A stretch of DNA of 64,000 nucleotides, taken from positions 620,001 to 684,000 of the forward strand of contig CP073692.1 in the NCBI GenBank assembly GCA_018228665.1, written 5' to 3'. Shown here piece by piece: positions 27,072 to 34,864 of this stretch. Each line of letters starts with the position of its first letter. Positions within the stretch are counted from its first letter, which is position 1. The stretch is from Faecalicatena sp. Marseille-Q4148. GTDB taxonomy: Bacteria > Bacillota > Clostridia > Lachnospirales > Lachnospiraceae. The notes under the pieces are model-generated. The model was given only the letters and a program-made list of their open reading frames with translations, ran no database searches and was not told the DNA's origin. The position numbers were made by a program, and so were the translations under genes.

Positions 27072-27625
27072 GCACAAATCTCCTCCTGATGATTTTCGAT
27101 TCCTTTTACCGTATAGCGGATTCCCGGATAACACTTTTTCCCGTCTATCTTTAAAAATGCCACCTCTTCTATTGCAGAACAATTATCCTCTTCTTTCAAA
27201 AGAATAAGAATATCTCCTAACTGTCCATGTGCATTCGGATTTTTTCCGCGAACAACAGCAAAACCGTTATGGGCTTCTGCATACTCTTTTTTTACATACC
27301 CATTCCAAGTACGTTCCGGATGTTCTACCATGTAAATAAGTGCCTCAAACAATAATTGTTCTAAAGTCAGTCGTTTTAGCAGATATATCTCCGTACAGGA
27401 TATTTTACTGTCAAATTCATCTTCATCAAGATCACCTGCGGCTTCTACTTCATAATAAACGGAATTTCTCCAGTTTCTATAATAACTCAGACAATCTAGC
27501 GGATTTTCTGCACAATGAAATCCATTCTCTCCGCAATTCGCTTTATCCGTTTTATTCCATGCATTCTCTTTAAATTTGTATCCTAAACAAGACAGATCCT
27601 TATGAAATCCCTTATATGCTTTCAT
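27068..27625 (-). CDS. DUF7666-like protein
   Basis: A 185-residue protein beginning KAYKGFHKDLSCLGYKFKEN with NGFHCAENPLDCLSYY, which I recognise as the DUF7666 pattern common next to mobile-element genes. The C-terminal half includes AVVRGKNPNAHGQLGD. No known function. The stop overlaps the pcfJ-like start (ATGA). Confidence 0.6.
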   Translation of the reverse strand: MKAYKGFHKDLSCLGYKFKENAWNKTDKANCGENGFHCAENPLDCLSYYRNWRNSVYYEVEAAGDLDEDEFDSKISCTEIYLLKRLTLEQLLFEALIYMVEHPERTWNGYVKKEYAEAHNGFAVVRGKNPNAHGQLGDILILLKEEDNCSAIEEVAFLKIDGKKCYPGIRYTVKGIENHQEEICA

Positions 27626-27639
27626 CTGTACATTCCTTT

Positions 27640-28356
27640 CTATTCATTATCCAGTTGCATCATATCAAACATAGAAAGCTGGATATTCTCTTCTTTTTTC
27701 TTTTTAGCTGGTGCCGGAGCTGAATTCTTTGCAGGAATTGTAGGTGACGTTTTCACAGAAGTCTTTTTCTTTCCGTTCTGTTGTACGCTTTTCTTTTGCT
27801 TAGAGATTCTTTTCTTCTGTTCTTTTTCTTTTTTATCTGCTTCCTGTTTAGCATCATCCAACGCATAATAATCTTCAGCCCATTGATATACCTGAATTTC
27901 AGAAATTCCAAGCGCTACATTTTGCTGCCTTCCTGTTACAGGCTGTTTCCCATTAACTCTCTTTTCATGCTCCTTCTGTGCTATACTGTAAGCCTGTTCC
28001 ATAATATAATTCATACATTTTTGAATGGTTTTATGCTTCTGAAGCACTTGCATACTAAACGCCGGATTTTCTTCTGCTTTTTGAATTAGATAACGGGAAA
28101 CGATATCTGTAAACATCTGATCTTTTAGAAGCCACATTTCTTCTCTTAGTTTCTCGACGGCAGAAGAATATTCCTTTTCTTCCAATGGTATCTCTGCAAG
28201 TTGAGCTCTTTTTCCTGAAATAAAATCCTGTATATGATCTTCCGGAACCAGCCATTTGGCTGCGAGTGACTTTAATTCCGAAAAATTTTGCGAAAGCCTT
28301 AAGTGAACAGCCATTGCGTTTAATTCCTCTGTATTATGAATCATTTTTTCAAACAA
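27640..28356 (-). CDS. PcfK-like protein with C-terminal clamp-binding-like motif
   Basis: A 238-residue protein. KCMNYIMEQAYSIA and ISEIQVYQWAEDYYALDD match the PcfK core. The following region is Lys/Ala/Pro-rich, and the tail IQLSMFDMMQ looks like a DNA polymerase sliding-clamp-binding peptide (QLxLF type). PcfK and PcfJ neighbour each other on pCF10-type elements. Start TTG at 28356, 8 nt after AGGAGG; no ATG fits as well. Confidence 0.6.
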   Translation of the reverse strand: MFEKMIHNTEELNAMAVHLRLSQNFSELKSLAAKWLVPEDHIQDFISGKRAQLAEIPLEEKEYSSAVEKLREEMWLLKDQMFTDIVSRYLIQKAEENPAFSMQVLQKHKTIQKCMNYIMEQAYSIAQKEHEKRVNGKQPVTGRQQNVALGISEIQVYQWAEDYYALDDAKQEADKKEKEQKKRISKQKKSVQQNGKKKTSVKTSPTIPAKNSAPAPAKKKKEENIQLSMFDMMQLDNE

Positions 28357-28374
28357 TATAAAATCCTCCTTTAT

Positions 28375-28400
28375 AAAAACGGAGAGCCGAAAGACTCTCC
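28375..28400 (-). terminator. Intrinsic terminator just before the pcfK-like gene
   Basis: RNA stem GGAGAGUC/GGCUCUCC with a UUUC loop (28381-28400), then GUUUUU. The pcfK-like ribosome binding site starts within about 10 nt, leaving no room for a promoter, so expression must come from read-through. Confidence 0.75.
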
Positions 28401-28409
28401 ATTTAGATA

Positions 28410-28823
28410 TCAGGCTGCTGCATCATTTTGCATTGCCTCTTCCATTTCTTTTTCTACTTCTTTTGCAATTCTTCTTCGTTCTTTATCGTCTTCCTCCAAA
28501 AGTCCAATTAGCTCAATCAAAACACGAACGCACCATGCATTTGCATTCCATTTTTCAGAAAGAATACGTGTTTCTTCTACTACAGCTTCCCAGTCTTTTC
28601 CTTCTAATTCGCGGTCCCGATATTTTTTATAAATTTCATAGCATTCTTTCATCACTTTTGGAACCGGAATTGATGTCGCTGCATCCAAATTTGCAAGAAG
28701 TCCGATTAACATTCTATGGTTCTCATACTTCTTACAGATTTCTTGAATTCCTATCTGGGATGTTCCTCGATAAAGTGCCATAAAATCATTGAAAATTGCC
28801 GCTATCTTTTTTTGATCTGTCAT
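28410..28823 (-). CDS. Hypothetical protein
   Basis: A 137-residue, mostly helical protein; the last 30 residues are a charged helix (EEDDKERRRIAKEVEKEMEE). No family recognised. ATG follows AAGGAGG. Confidence 0.6.
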   Translation of the reverse strand: MTDQKKIAAIFNDFMALYRGTSQIGIQEICKKYENHRMLIGLLANLDAATSIPVPKVMKECYEIYKKYRDRELEGKDWEAVVEETRILSEKWNANAWCVRVLIELIGLLEEDDKERRRIAKEVEKEMEEAMQNDAAA

Positions 28824-28837
28824 TCGTTTCCTCCTTC

Positions 28838-29455
28838 CTAAGATGCTTCAAGGTCGTAGATGCTTAATTGTCCTTGAACTTGATAATCGTCCTCTTTTTT
28901 TATTACTTCCTTTTCAGGTGTTTTTGTTATTTTGAAGGGGATAGATCGAACTCTTTTTGCACTCTCCTGAATTTGTTCCCATAACATTCCAGGTGTTCCC
29001 AATTCACGCATCACAACCAGATCATCTTCAGCAACAGCATTTAAAAGACTTTGGACTTTACCATATACCTCTGTAACTCCTGTCTCATTTCTCTGCTTTT
29101 TATTCAAATAAGAGAATTTTGCCATTAGGTATCGATAATCATCTGAAGAAAAATAATCTTCTGCTGATTTCTGTGCCTGTGTCCGAATTGTTTCAGCCTG
29201 TGCCATATATTTTTCAGGCATTTTCTTTGGAACTGTATAAGAAAGTTTGCTTCCAAGGTTTTCCAGATGACTTTTTGCGTGTAAGATTTCCTGTCGATAT
29301 CTATTCAGAACAATCCCATCCGTACACATACTTTCTGCATCTCCATAGGTATAAACTTTTTCCCATGCATACAATAGTATTTTTAGTTTCTGTTCCCAGA
29401 TTTCCAAAGAGCAGGAATCTATCGTTGTCCCTCTCTCTTGCATTTTTGCAGGCAT
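28838..29455 (-). CDS. Hypothetical protein with C-terminal clamp-binding-like motif
   Basis: A 205-residue helical protein ending VQGQLSIYDLEAS. The QLSIYDL tail resembles the clamp-binding peptide of the neighbouring PcfK-like protein, which suggests both meet the replisome. Otherwise unrecognised. ATG after GGGGGTGG. Confidence 0.6.
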   Translation of the reverse strand: MPAKMQERGTTIDSCSLEIWEQKLKILLYAWEKVYTYGDAESMCTDGIVLNRYRQEILHAKSHLENLGSKLSYTVPKKMPEKYMAQAETIRTQAQKSAEDYFSSDDYRYLMAKFSYLNKKQRNETGVTEVYGKVQSLLNAVAEDDLVVMRELGTPGMLWEQIQESAKRVRSIPFKITKTPEKEVIKKEDDYQVQGQLSIYDLEAS

Positions 29456-29476
29456 ACATCCACCCCCTGCTATCTT

Positions 29477-29785
29477 CTATGTTTCCTCTTTTTTTCCTTT
29501 TTCTCTTTCTATCCGTCTCCGTACGGTAGAAGGATAGCAATGAAAAGCATTTGATATTTCTTCCAACGTATAACCGGCTTTTCTAAGTCGATACATCATT
29601 TCACCTACTTCGTCATCCGTCATCTTGTCAGTGTTTTCTATCCGTACTTTCTTTTTTAGGATTTTCTGGCAGAGTGGATAATCCGGGCCATACTTATACA
29701 TCAGAATAGATTCATATACATCAAGATTACAAAGGATTGCAATCAACAAACAATAGTAACCACTGTCTTCATCCCAGTTTGCCAT
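29477..29785 (-). CDS. Small helix-turn-helix protein
   Basis: A 102-residue protein whose C-terminus TLEEISNAFHCYPSTVRRRI is a resolvase/sigma-4-like helix-turn-helix. The N-terminal half (YYCLLIAILCNLDVYESILM) is hydrophobic but not clearly membrane. Possibly a regulator of the cargo genes. GGGAGG before ATG. Confidence 0.65.
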   Translation of the reverse strand: MANWDEDSGYYCLLIAILCNLDVYESILMYKYGPDYPLCQKILKKKVRIENTDKMTDDEVGEMMYRLRKAGYTLEEISNAFHCYPSTVRRRIEREKGKKEET

Positions 29786-29797
29786 TCCTGCACCTCC

Positions 29798-30847
29798 CTA
29801 CATATAACTCAGCCGATATAAGCCCTTATGATTTGTAAGAAATATATTTCGGTGCTCGTAGATGGTGGCGCGGATACGTTCCTTATAATGCTTGTTCTTT
29901 GCTGATTTAGGATGTTCCTTTAACTCTTCATAAAGCTGAGACAAAGACAGGATTCCACCGGATCCTTCCATGACTGCACAGATAAGATGAAACCAGGTAA
30001 GAGCTTTTGAGTCCTGTGTCCGAAGACAAAAAATGCCGCCCCTTCGAAAAGAATATGGTATCTGAAACACATCTTCTTTCTGAAACAGCAGCAAATGTTC
30101 TGTCACAATCGGAATAAACGGACGCCGGCTGTGATAGTTCTGTCCACTGGATGAACATCCAAACTGAGCTTTTACAATCCATGATTTCATTGTGCCTATT
30201 GTCATGACATCATTAGCAATCGAATGAAATTCGCCCTTTTGACGGATATCACCGACTAAAAGAGCTAATGCACCTCCCGACCGCAGACTGAAAAACATTT
30301 TTTTAATCACAAGATTGAGCTTTTCAATAAAATCTTCATAGTTTTCGCATCGGCTCAGGTCATCTGCATGAGGCTTTCCCCACATATTACCGGAATATCG
30401 TATGATGGAATGATATGGGGGATGTAAAAATATAAGATCTGCACTGTCTTTTACATCATCCTTTAAAGCGTTCCATCCACCAACCCCACAGGTTAATTCA
30501 GGATTCAGATCATATTGTACGCATTGTATCCCTAAATTTGATGCAACGTCACCACTGGTTCCTGAACCGCACATAGGATCTAGTAATAGAAAGTCCTCTC
30601 TTTTGCGATGCGTCTGGCATTCTCTGACATATCGGATAATCTGACGGACAATTTCCGGAGAACAATTTCCTCTCCAGTGGTTGTTCCCACCATTGCCTCT
30701 TTCCGGATATGCCATAAAAGAAGTAAGATTACGTCCTGCACAATGTGTCAGATCCCACACACCTAATGTCTGTATAATCTTTTTCCAATTTGCCCCAAAT
30801 TCGTTCTCTAACAGTCGTGCTGCTCTTTCTAATTCTTTTTCATACAC
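29798..30847 (-). CDS. Orphan DNA methyltransferase
   Basis: A 349-residue SAM-dependent DNA methylase: motif I LLLDPMCGSGTSG (residues 87-99) precedes the catalytic HPPY (142-145; usual form D/N/SPPY). The C-terminus may be a winged helix for recognition (IYEHRNIFLTNHKGLYRLSY). No restriction nuclease gene is nearby, so it may serve replication, regulation or protection from host enzymes. Start is GTG at 30847, overlapping the upstream gene. Confidence 0.8.
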   Translation of the reverse strand: MYEKELERAARLLENEFGANWKKIIQTLGVWDLTHCAGRNLTSFMAYPERGNGGNNHWRGNCSPEIVRQIIRYVRECQTHRKREDFLLLDPMCGSGTSGDVASNLGIQCVQYDLNPELTCGVGGWNALKDDVKDSADLIFLHPPYHSIIRYSGNMWGKPHADDLSRCENYEDFIEKLNLVIKKMFFSLRSGGALALLVGDIRQKGEFHSIANDVMTIGTMKSWIVKAQFGCSSSGQNYHSRRPFIPIVTEHLLLFQKEDVFQIPYSFRRGGIFCLRTQDSKALTWFHLICAVMEGSGGILSLSQLYEELKEHPKSAKNKHYKERIRATIYEHRNIFLTNHKGLYRLSYM

Positions 30848-31113
30848 TTCATCTCACTTCCCTTTCTTACCATTACTTCCATAAGGTACTGTTCCGGTAT
30901 CGTCCGTAATGCAACGCCGGAAAATTCATTGCCTATTCTTTTTAGCTCTTTCTTACTGCCTTTTCGTATATGATTCAAAAGACCAAACGCCTTTCCTCCA
31001 CATTCTGCAATATACAAATGCTTTTCTTTATCCAGCCTAAAGTCGATTTTTGAACCATTTACAATGTCGTACTGACCTGCCATTAAAACTGTCATTTTCA
31101 ATTTTTTGCTCAC
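30829..31113 (-). CDS. Hypothetical protein
   Basis: A 94-residue basic protein (SKKLKMTVLMAGQYDIVNG; NHIRKGSKKELKRIG). No family recognised. The GTG at 31113, 7 nt after AGGAG, is preferred to an upstream TTG that overlaps the neighbour. Confidence 0.55.
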   Translation of the reverse strand: MSKKLKMTVLMAGQYDIVNGSKIDFRLDKEKHLYIAECGGKAFGLLNHIRKGSKKELKRIGNEFSGVALRTIPEQYLMEVMVRKGSEMKCMKKN

Positions 31114-31126
31114 ACTGTAACTCCTA

Positions 31127-31570
31127 TCACTCAAACATTGGATAACTGGTAAGTATCCGAAATCCCCAATCTGCTTGTGGATCTTTCACCAGAACCAGAC
31201 ATGCTTTTCTTAAATTTTCATTTAAACGTTCTTCACCTTTTCGAAAACCATATCCAATCGTCTGAGGGAAATGACCGATTAACGAGATACAGTCACTATT
31301 GCTGCTTTTCAGCCAAAAAACAATCTCTGAATCATAAAATTTATGCATCAGACCACTTGTTACTGCTGCTGCAACTTTTATGTCCCAATAAGAAGTAGCA
31401 TAACGGATATCCTCTTTTGTCAGTCGGGACTTTAATACCATGAGCTGGATATCTGTGTGCCGGCGAAGTGTATGACCGCCAAACAAACCTACTTTGTCGA
31501 GGTTTTCTCTTATTGTCTGCAATGTACTTTCAATCAGATCATCTGGAATATCGGTAAATAAATCCACCAT
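31127..31570 (-). CDS. Hypothetical protein, first gene after leader at 31.8 kb
   Basis: A 147-residue protein containing LFGGHTLRRHTDIQLMVLKS and a C-terminal KDPQADWGFRILTSYP. No family recognised. ATG 31570 directly follows AAAGGAGG. It is the first gene after promoter A and its structured leader. Confidence 0.6.
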   Translation of the reverse strand: MVDLFTDIPDDLIESTLQTIRENLDKVGLFGGHTLRRHTDIQLMVLKSRLTKEDIRYATSYWDIKVAAAVTSGLMHKFYDSEIVFWLKSSNSDCISLIGHFPQTIGYGFRKGEERLNENLRKACLVLVKDPQADWGFRILTSYPMFE

Positions 31571-31635
31571 ATGTCCTCCTTTCATTTACGGATATGCAGA
31601 TACCGATATCTCAGCGGATATCAGTACATAAAATA

Positions 31636-31660
31636 AGAAGGAAATAAATGCCTTCCTTCT
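31636..31660 (-). terminator. 8-bp hairpin before the first cargo gene
   Basis: AGAAGGAA (31636-31643) pairs with TTCCTTCT (31653-31660); followed in RNA by UAUUUUAUG. Weak terminator or RNA-stability hairpin. Confidence 0.45.
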
Positions 31661-31771
31661 GTAAAAAATGCAAAATATATCTGTTATCCGCGTTCCTAAT
31701 GCTCTGGTTTCTTTATTCGGATTAGCAAATCCTCCTTTCTTCGTTTTTGCTGAAAATTTCCAAAACGCAAA

Positions 31772-31863
31772 AAAGACACCAAAAACCCATTTCTGAATTT
31801 TTGATGTCTTTCTTATAACCTATCAGGCGATGCCTTAAATTTAACTTCCGGTATTCCCCGGAA
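31772..31863 (-). promoter_or_regulatory. Structured leader A: two hairpins plus terminator
   Basis: Reading in RNA order: hairpin 1 UUCCGG/CCGGAA (31858-31863 with 31846-31851), a 10-nt spacer, hairpin 2 AGGC/GCCU (31825-31835), then an intrinsic terminator with a 14-bp stem (31772-31785 with 31798-31811, one G-U) and U-rich tail. It resembles leader B at 48.5 kb in sequence, order and spacing. Candidate cis-acting antitermination or attenuation RNA. Confidence 0.65.
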
Positions 31864-31917
31864 CAAATCAACTGACTGCATTTGGTATTCTCATGCACAA
31901 AATTCTAATCCACTTAT

Positions 31918-31946
31918 AATGTAGCACAATATACAGTATTCGTCAA
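31918..31946 (-). promoter_or_regulatory. Promoter A with shared operator
   Basis: TTGACG (31941-31946), 17-bp spacer, TACATT (31918-31923). The spacer AATACTGTATATTGTGC is nearly identical to that of promoter B, which implies one regulator for both. Confidence 0.65.
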
Positions 31947-32004
31947 CGATATTTTATCTATATATAGTTTTGAGACATATTGCACTCTGCCTCTTATAAT
32001 GCAA

Positions 32005-32385
32005 TTATTTTATCTCTATGTCCATTTCCTGTGCAAATTGTTTTACTCCATCTGGATCTAATTCGGCAAGCCGCTTTAAATCAAAAGCTACCTTGCGGTA
32101 TGTACAGAATCCGGATCTTGCGGAATCAGGCATTACAGTTCCAAGCTTATGCTTCTTAATAAATTTGAGTTTACTGTCTGAAAAATCGTGCGTGATATAC
32201 GCTTCATTTTCTTCCAACACATATCCAGGAATGTTTTTTGTAAGATCAGAAAATGTTTCCCAGTTGCCATCTTCTCTACACAGCATTTCGATATATAATC
32301 CACCATACAGATATTTTCCCACATGAAGTGCAATCTCTACGTTTCCATACTCCCATTCATATTCTAAAAACTGTTTCGTATCCAT
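32005..32385 (-). CDS. DUF4313-like protein
   Basis: A 126-residue protein with the pattern HVGKYLYGGLYIEML, ENEAYITHDF, and SGFCTYRKVAFDLKRL, which I recognise as DUF4313, common on Firmicutes mobile elements. Function unknown. ATG after AGGAGG; 16 bp behind the 820-residue protein gene. Confidence 0.6.
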   Translation of the reverse strand: MDTKQFLEYEWEYGNVEIALHVGKYLYGGLYIEMLCREDGNWETFSDLTKNIPGYVLEENEAYITHDFSDSKLKFIKKHKLGTVMPDSARSGFCTYRKVAFDLKRLAELDPDGVKQFAQEMDIEIK

Positions 32386-32401
32386 ATAATTCCTCCTGAT
32401 A

Positions 32402-34864
32402 TTATAATGTATTTTGTCTTAAAAATTCTACAGGCAGCAGAAACATTCCTTTTTCATAACTGCCTTCATTATTTATGGTTGCCATACCTCCCAAACTATC
32501 CAGATATTGTTTCCCATTTTTGGAAGCAGAAATATACATATGGTACTGCGCCCGGACCAAACCTGATGTTTCAGGAACTAACGCTTTGTAATCATTGCTT
32601 AAAATAAGCTGTGCTGACATTTTTTTAGCTTTCTGTTTCAACATCCGCAATACAAATTGTACAATTTCTCTTTCTTTTTCTTCTGAAATTCCTTTGAAAT
32701 AAGGACGTTCCAAAAATAAAGTCAGTTGTTCTGTTTGGTCTATCTGCTTCGATGCACTTTCCTGTTCTTCCTTTGTAATATCCACAAACTGCAAATGATT
32801 ATTCTGGCTTTTGCGATTACTTAATGTCCCCTTTGTCAATCGGATGAATGCTCGGAAAACAAGCTGCCCGTTTAATGCAAAATACAACACTTTCTTATTT
32901 GCATCAAAAGCAGACAATAAACATTCTTTATATCTTCCATTTCGATAAGAAAGACAGGTGCGGCCTACTAACTCCCCAATCTGCATCACAGGCAGCAGCC
33001 GATCTTCTTCCCAAAGCTGTGCATTTCCCTCTTTCATAGACAGGTTCTTCTTCCATATCTCTTCGATTTCATCTGGAACTTTCAAAGAAATCTCCCGTTC
33101 CAAATCGCCTTTATGATATTTGACATCATAAAATCTGCCGGCAATTTCAGCCATACAAAGCCGTCTTATCTTTTCTGCATCTTCATCTGAATCGCGTAAG
33201 AATAAACTGATAATCTCCGCACCGCCTTGATATAAAAATTCCCGAACACCTTTCTGATTTTCATGTATAAAAGAGGGTTCTATTTTTAGCTGTCGGCACA
33301 ACGTGTTCCATGTAGTATCAATCTCTGTTATCTGTTTGATTACACTTTCAAAATCCGGATATTCATTCACTTTCTCCTGATTCTTCAGTAAAAACAGTAG
33401 GTGCTGCTCGGTTCGGACTCCTGGGATGAAGCGTTCCAATTCATTCCATACTGCAAGCACTTTGACTGCACAGTTCCATGACAGATTTTCTATATGCCCC
33501 AACTCCTTATGAATCCACTGCGATAATGGCTTCTGCCTCAATTTTTCTGCTATGCTTATCAAGGATTCTTCGCTGATATTATCCGGTATACATTCTTTTC
33601 CTGCCAATTCTCGGATTGTTTTCATCCGTTCATCATACTTTAGGGGATAAAGCTGATGATATAAATATACATACTGTTTTCCCGCAGTTACAAACAGCTT
33701 CAGCTCTGCAAAGGTATAGTCTTTTCTCGTTAGACACTTCCTTATTTCTTTTGACAAGCATCCTAAACCACAGGCTTCCTGCAAATTTTTCCCATTCAGC
33801 GTATTTAGATTCAAGTATGTTGTGTAAACCTCTTTATCCATTAAAAGTGAATATCTTGGCAATTTCAAAAAAAGAGAATAATACTCTTTTACAACTGACA
33901 AGAAATGTTTTTTCCTATGTGTAAGCGCATAAATTAACATGTCCTGCTTTTGACTGCTCACATTTTCTAAATTCAGTTCTGCAAGAAAATCACCATATAG
34001 GAAATTCAAATAAAATGTTCGGTTTTTCACCATCCTGACAAGTGCATCTTCCGTTGCAGATGGAAGATTTCGTTTTAACTGCTTTAAATCATATACCAAC
34101 ATATCATTTTCCAACCATTGTTCGATGAAACCATCCTGACACTTTTGGGGAAAATACGGCAATACACTTTTTATACCTTTCAATATAGAACCTGCATTCC
34201 TGCTGATTTCCTTTATCTGCTCCTGATGTATTCGGCAATCATATATTGGACTGGATGCACAGATATTCAGAATTTCTTTTACTTCTGGTTCTTCAAAATA
34301 CTTCCATACCGTTCTGTCTGAAATCACTTCATTTATCAGACCTGATCTGAAAAAGGGTTCTATTAACAGCAGACGCTCCGTATTTGAAAGCTCTGATAAT
34401 GTAAAATCTGTATAGCTGCTTAGTTTTGATATTCCATCCATCAAATCTAGGAGCTGTCTACTATCAAATCCACACTTAGAATAATATTTCAGATATTCAT
34501 ATTTCCATTGATTAAAAATGCGTTCATCCGTCAACACCTCATAGAGCTCTTCATACTTAAAATTTACCGATAAGACATCCCCTCCTGCGTGTGCAAGCAT
34601 CGAATTGATTGAATTGATACTTATTTTTTCTTCGCACTCCAGGCGGATCAAATCAGGTAAAAACTTTGGATCTTTTATTAGATAAGCAACCGCACTTTCT
34701 TGTAACATAAGTATTATTTTGCTGGCATCCATCTGATTGATTTGTTCCGATAGACGCAGGAGATCTTCTTCTTTTTGAGTCTTCAAAAAATCATAGGATA
34801 CTTTTGCTTGTGTCATTCCCTGATACAAACGTAAATTGTTCTGTATTGTATCAAGCAGCTTCAT
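32402..34864 (-). CDS. Very large hypothetical protein, 820 residues, GNAT-like C-terminus
   Basis: Mostly helical for the first 600 residues, with no recognised domain. The last 200 residues have alternating strands: RTCLSYRNGRYK, VLYFALNGQLVFRAFI and QLTLFLERPYF followed by a long helix. This order resembles the C-terminal domain of the 815-residue protein at 42250-44697 (CCMSYGS; NRVIANSVIW; LVLDNIEVHP) and looks GNAT-like. It overlaps the 726-residue protein gene by 14 bp, so the two giants are coupled, next to the VWA and AAA+ genes. Function unknown. Confidence 0.75.
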   Translation of the reverse strand: MKLLDTIQNNLRLYQGMTQAKVSYDFLKTQKEEDLLRLSEQINQMDASKIILMLQESAVAYLIKDPKFLPDLIRLECEEKISINSINSMLAHAGGDVLSVNFKYEELYEVLTDERIFNQWKYEYLKYYSKCGFDSRQLLDLMDGISKLSSYTDFTLSELSNTERLLLIEPFFRSGLINEVISDRTVWKYFEEPEVKEILNICASSPIYDCRIHQEQIKEISRNAGSILKGIKSVLPYFPQKCQDGFIEQWLENDMLVYDLKQLKRNLPSATEDALVRMVKNRTFYLNFLYGDFLAELNLENVSSQKQDMLIYALTHRKKHFLSVVKEYYSLFLKLPRYSLLMDKEVYTTYLNLNTLNGKNLQEACGLGCLSKEIRKCLTRKDYTFAELKLFVTAGKQYVYLYHQLYPLKYDERMKTIRELAGKECIPDNISEESLISIAEKLRQKPLSQWIHKELGHIENLSWNCAVKVLAVWNELERFIPGVRTEQHLLFLLKNQEKVNEYPDFESVIKQITEIDTTWNTLCRQLKIEPSFIHENQKGVREFLYQGGAEIISLFLRDSDEDAEKIRRLCMAEIAGRFYDVKYHKGDLEREISLKVPDEIEEIWKKNLSMKEGNAQLWEEDRLLPVMQIGELVGRTCLSYRNGRYKECLLSAFDANKKVLYFALNGQLVFRAFIRLTKGTLSNRKSQNNHLQFVDITKEEQESASKQIDQTEQLTLFLERPYFKGISEEKEREIVQFVLRMLKQKAKKMSAQLILSNDYKALVPETSGLVRAQYHMYISASKNGKQYLDSLGGMATINNEGSYEKGMFLLPVEFLRQNTL

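Larger units (their letters stand above)
31586..32004 (-). other. 419-bp control region of the cargo operon
   Basis: No protein gene. It holds promoter A, a structured leader with terminator, and a second hairpin next to the first ribosome binding site; each is listed separately. Confidence 0.6.

Noticed and set aside
32402-34864. QLTLF in the 820-residue protein as a clamp-binding motif
   Set aside because: It is in the middle of a predicted strand of the C-terminal domain, not in an exposed tail.
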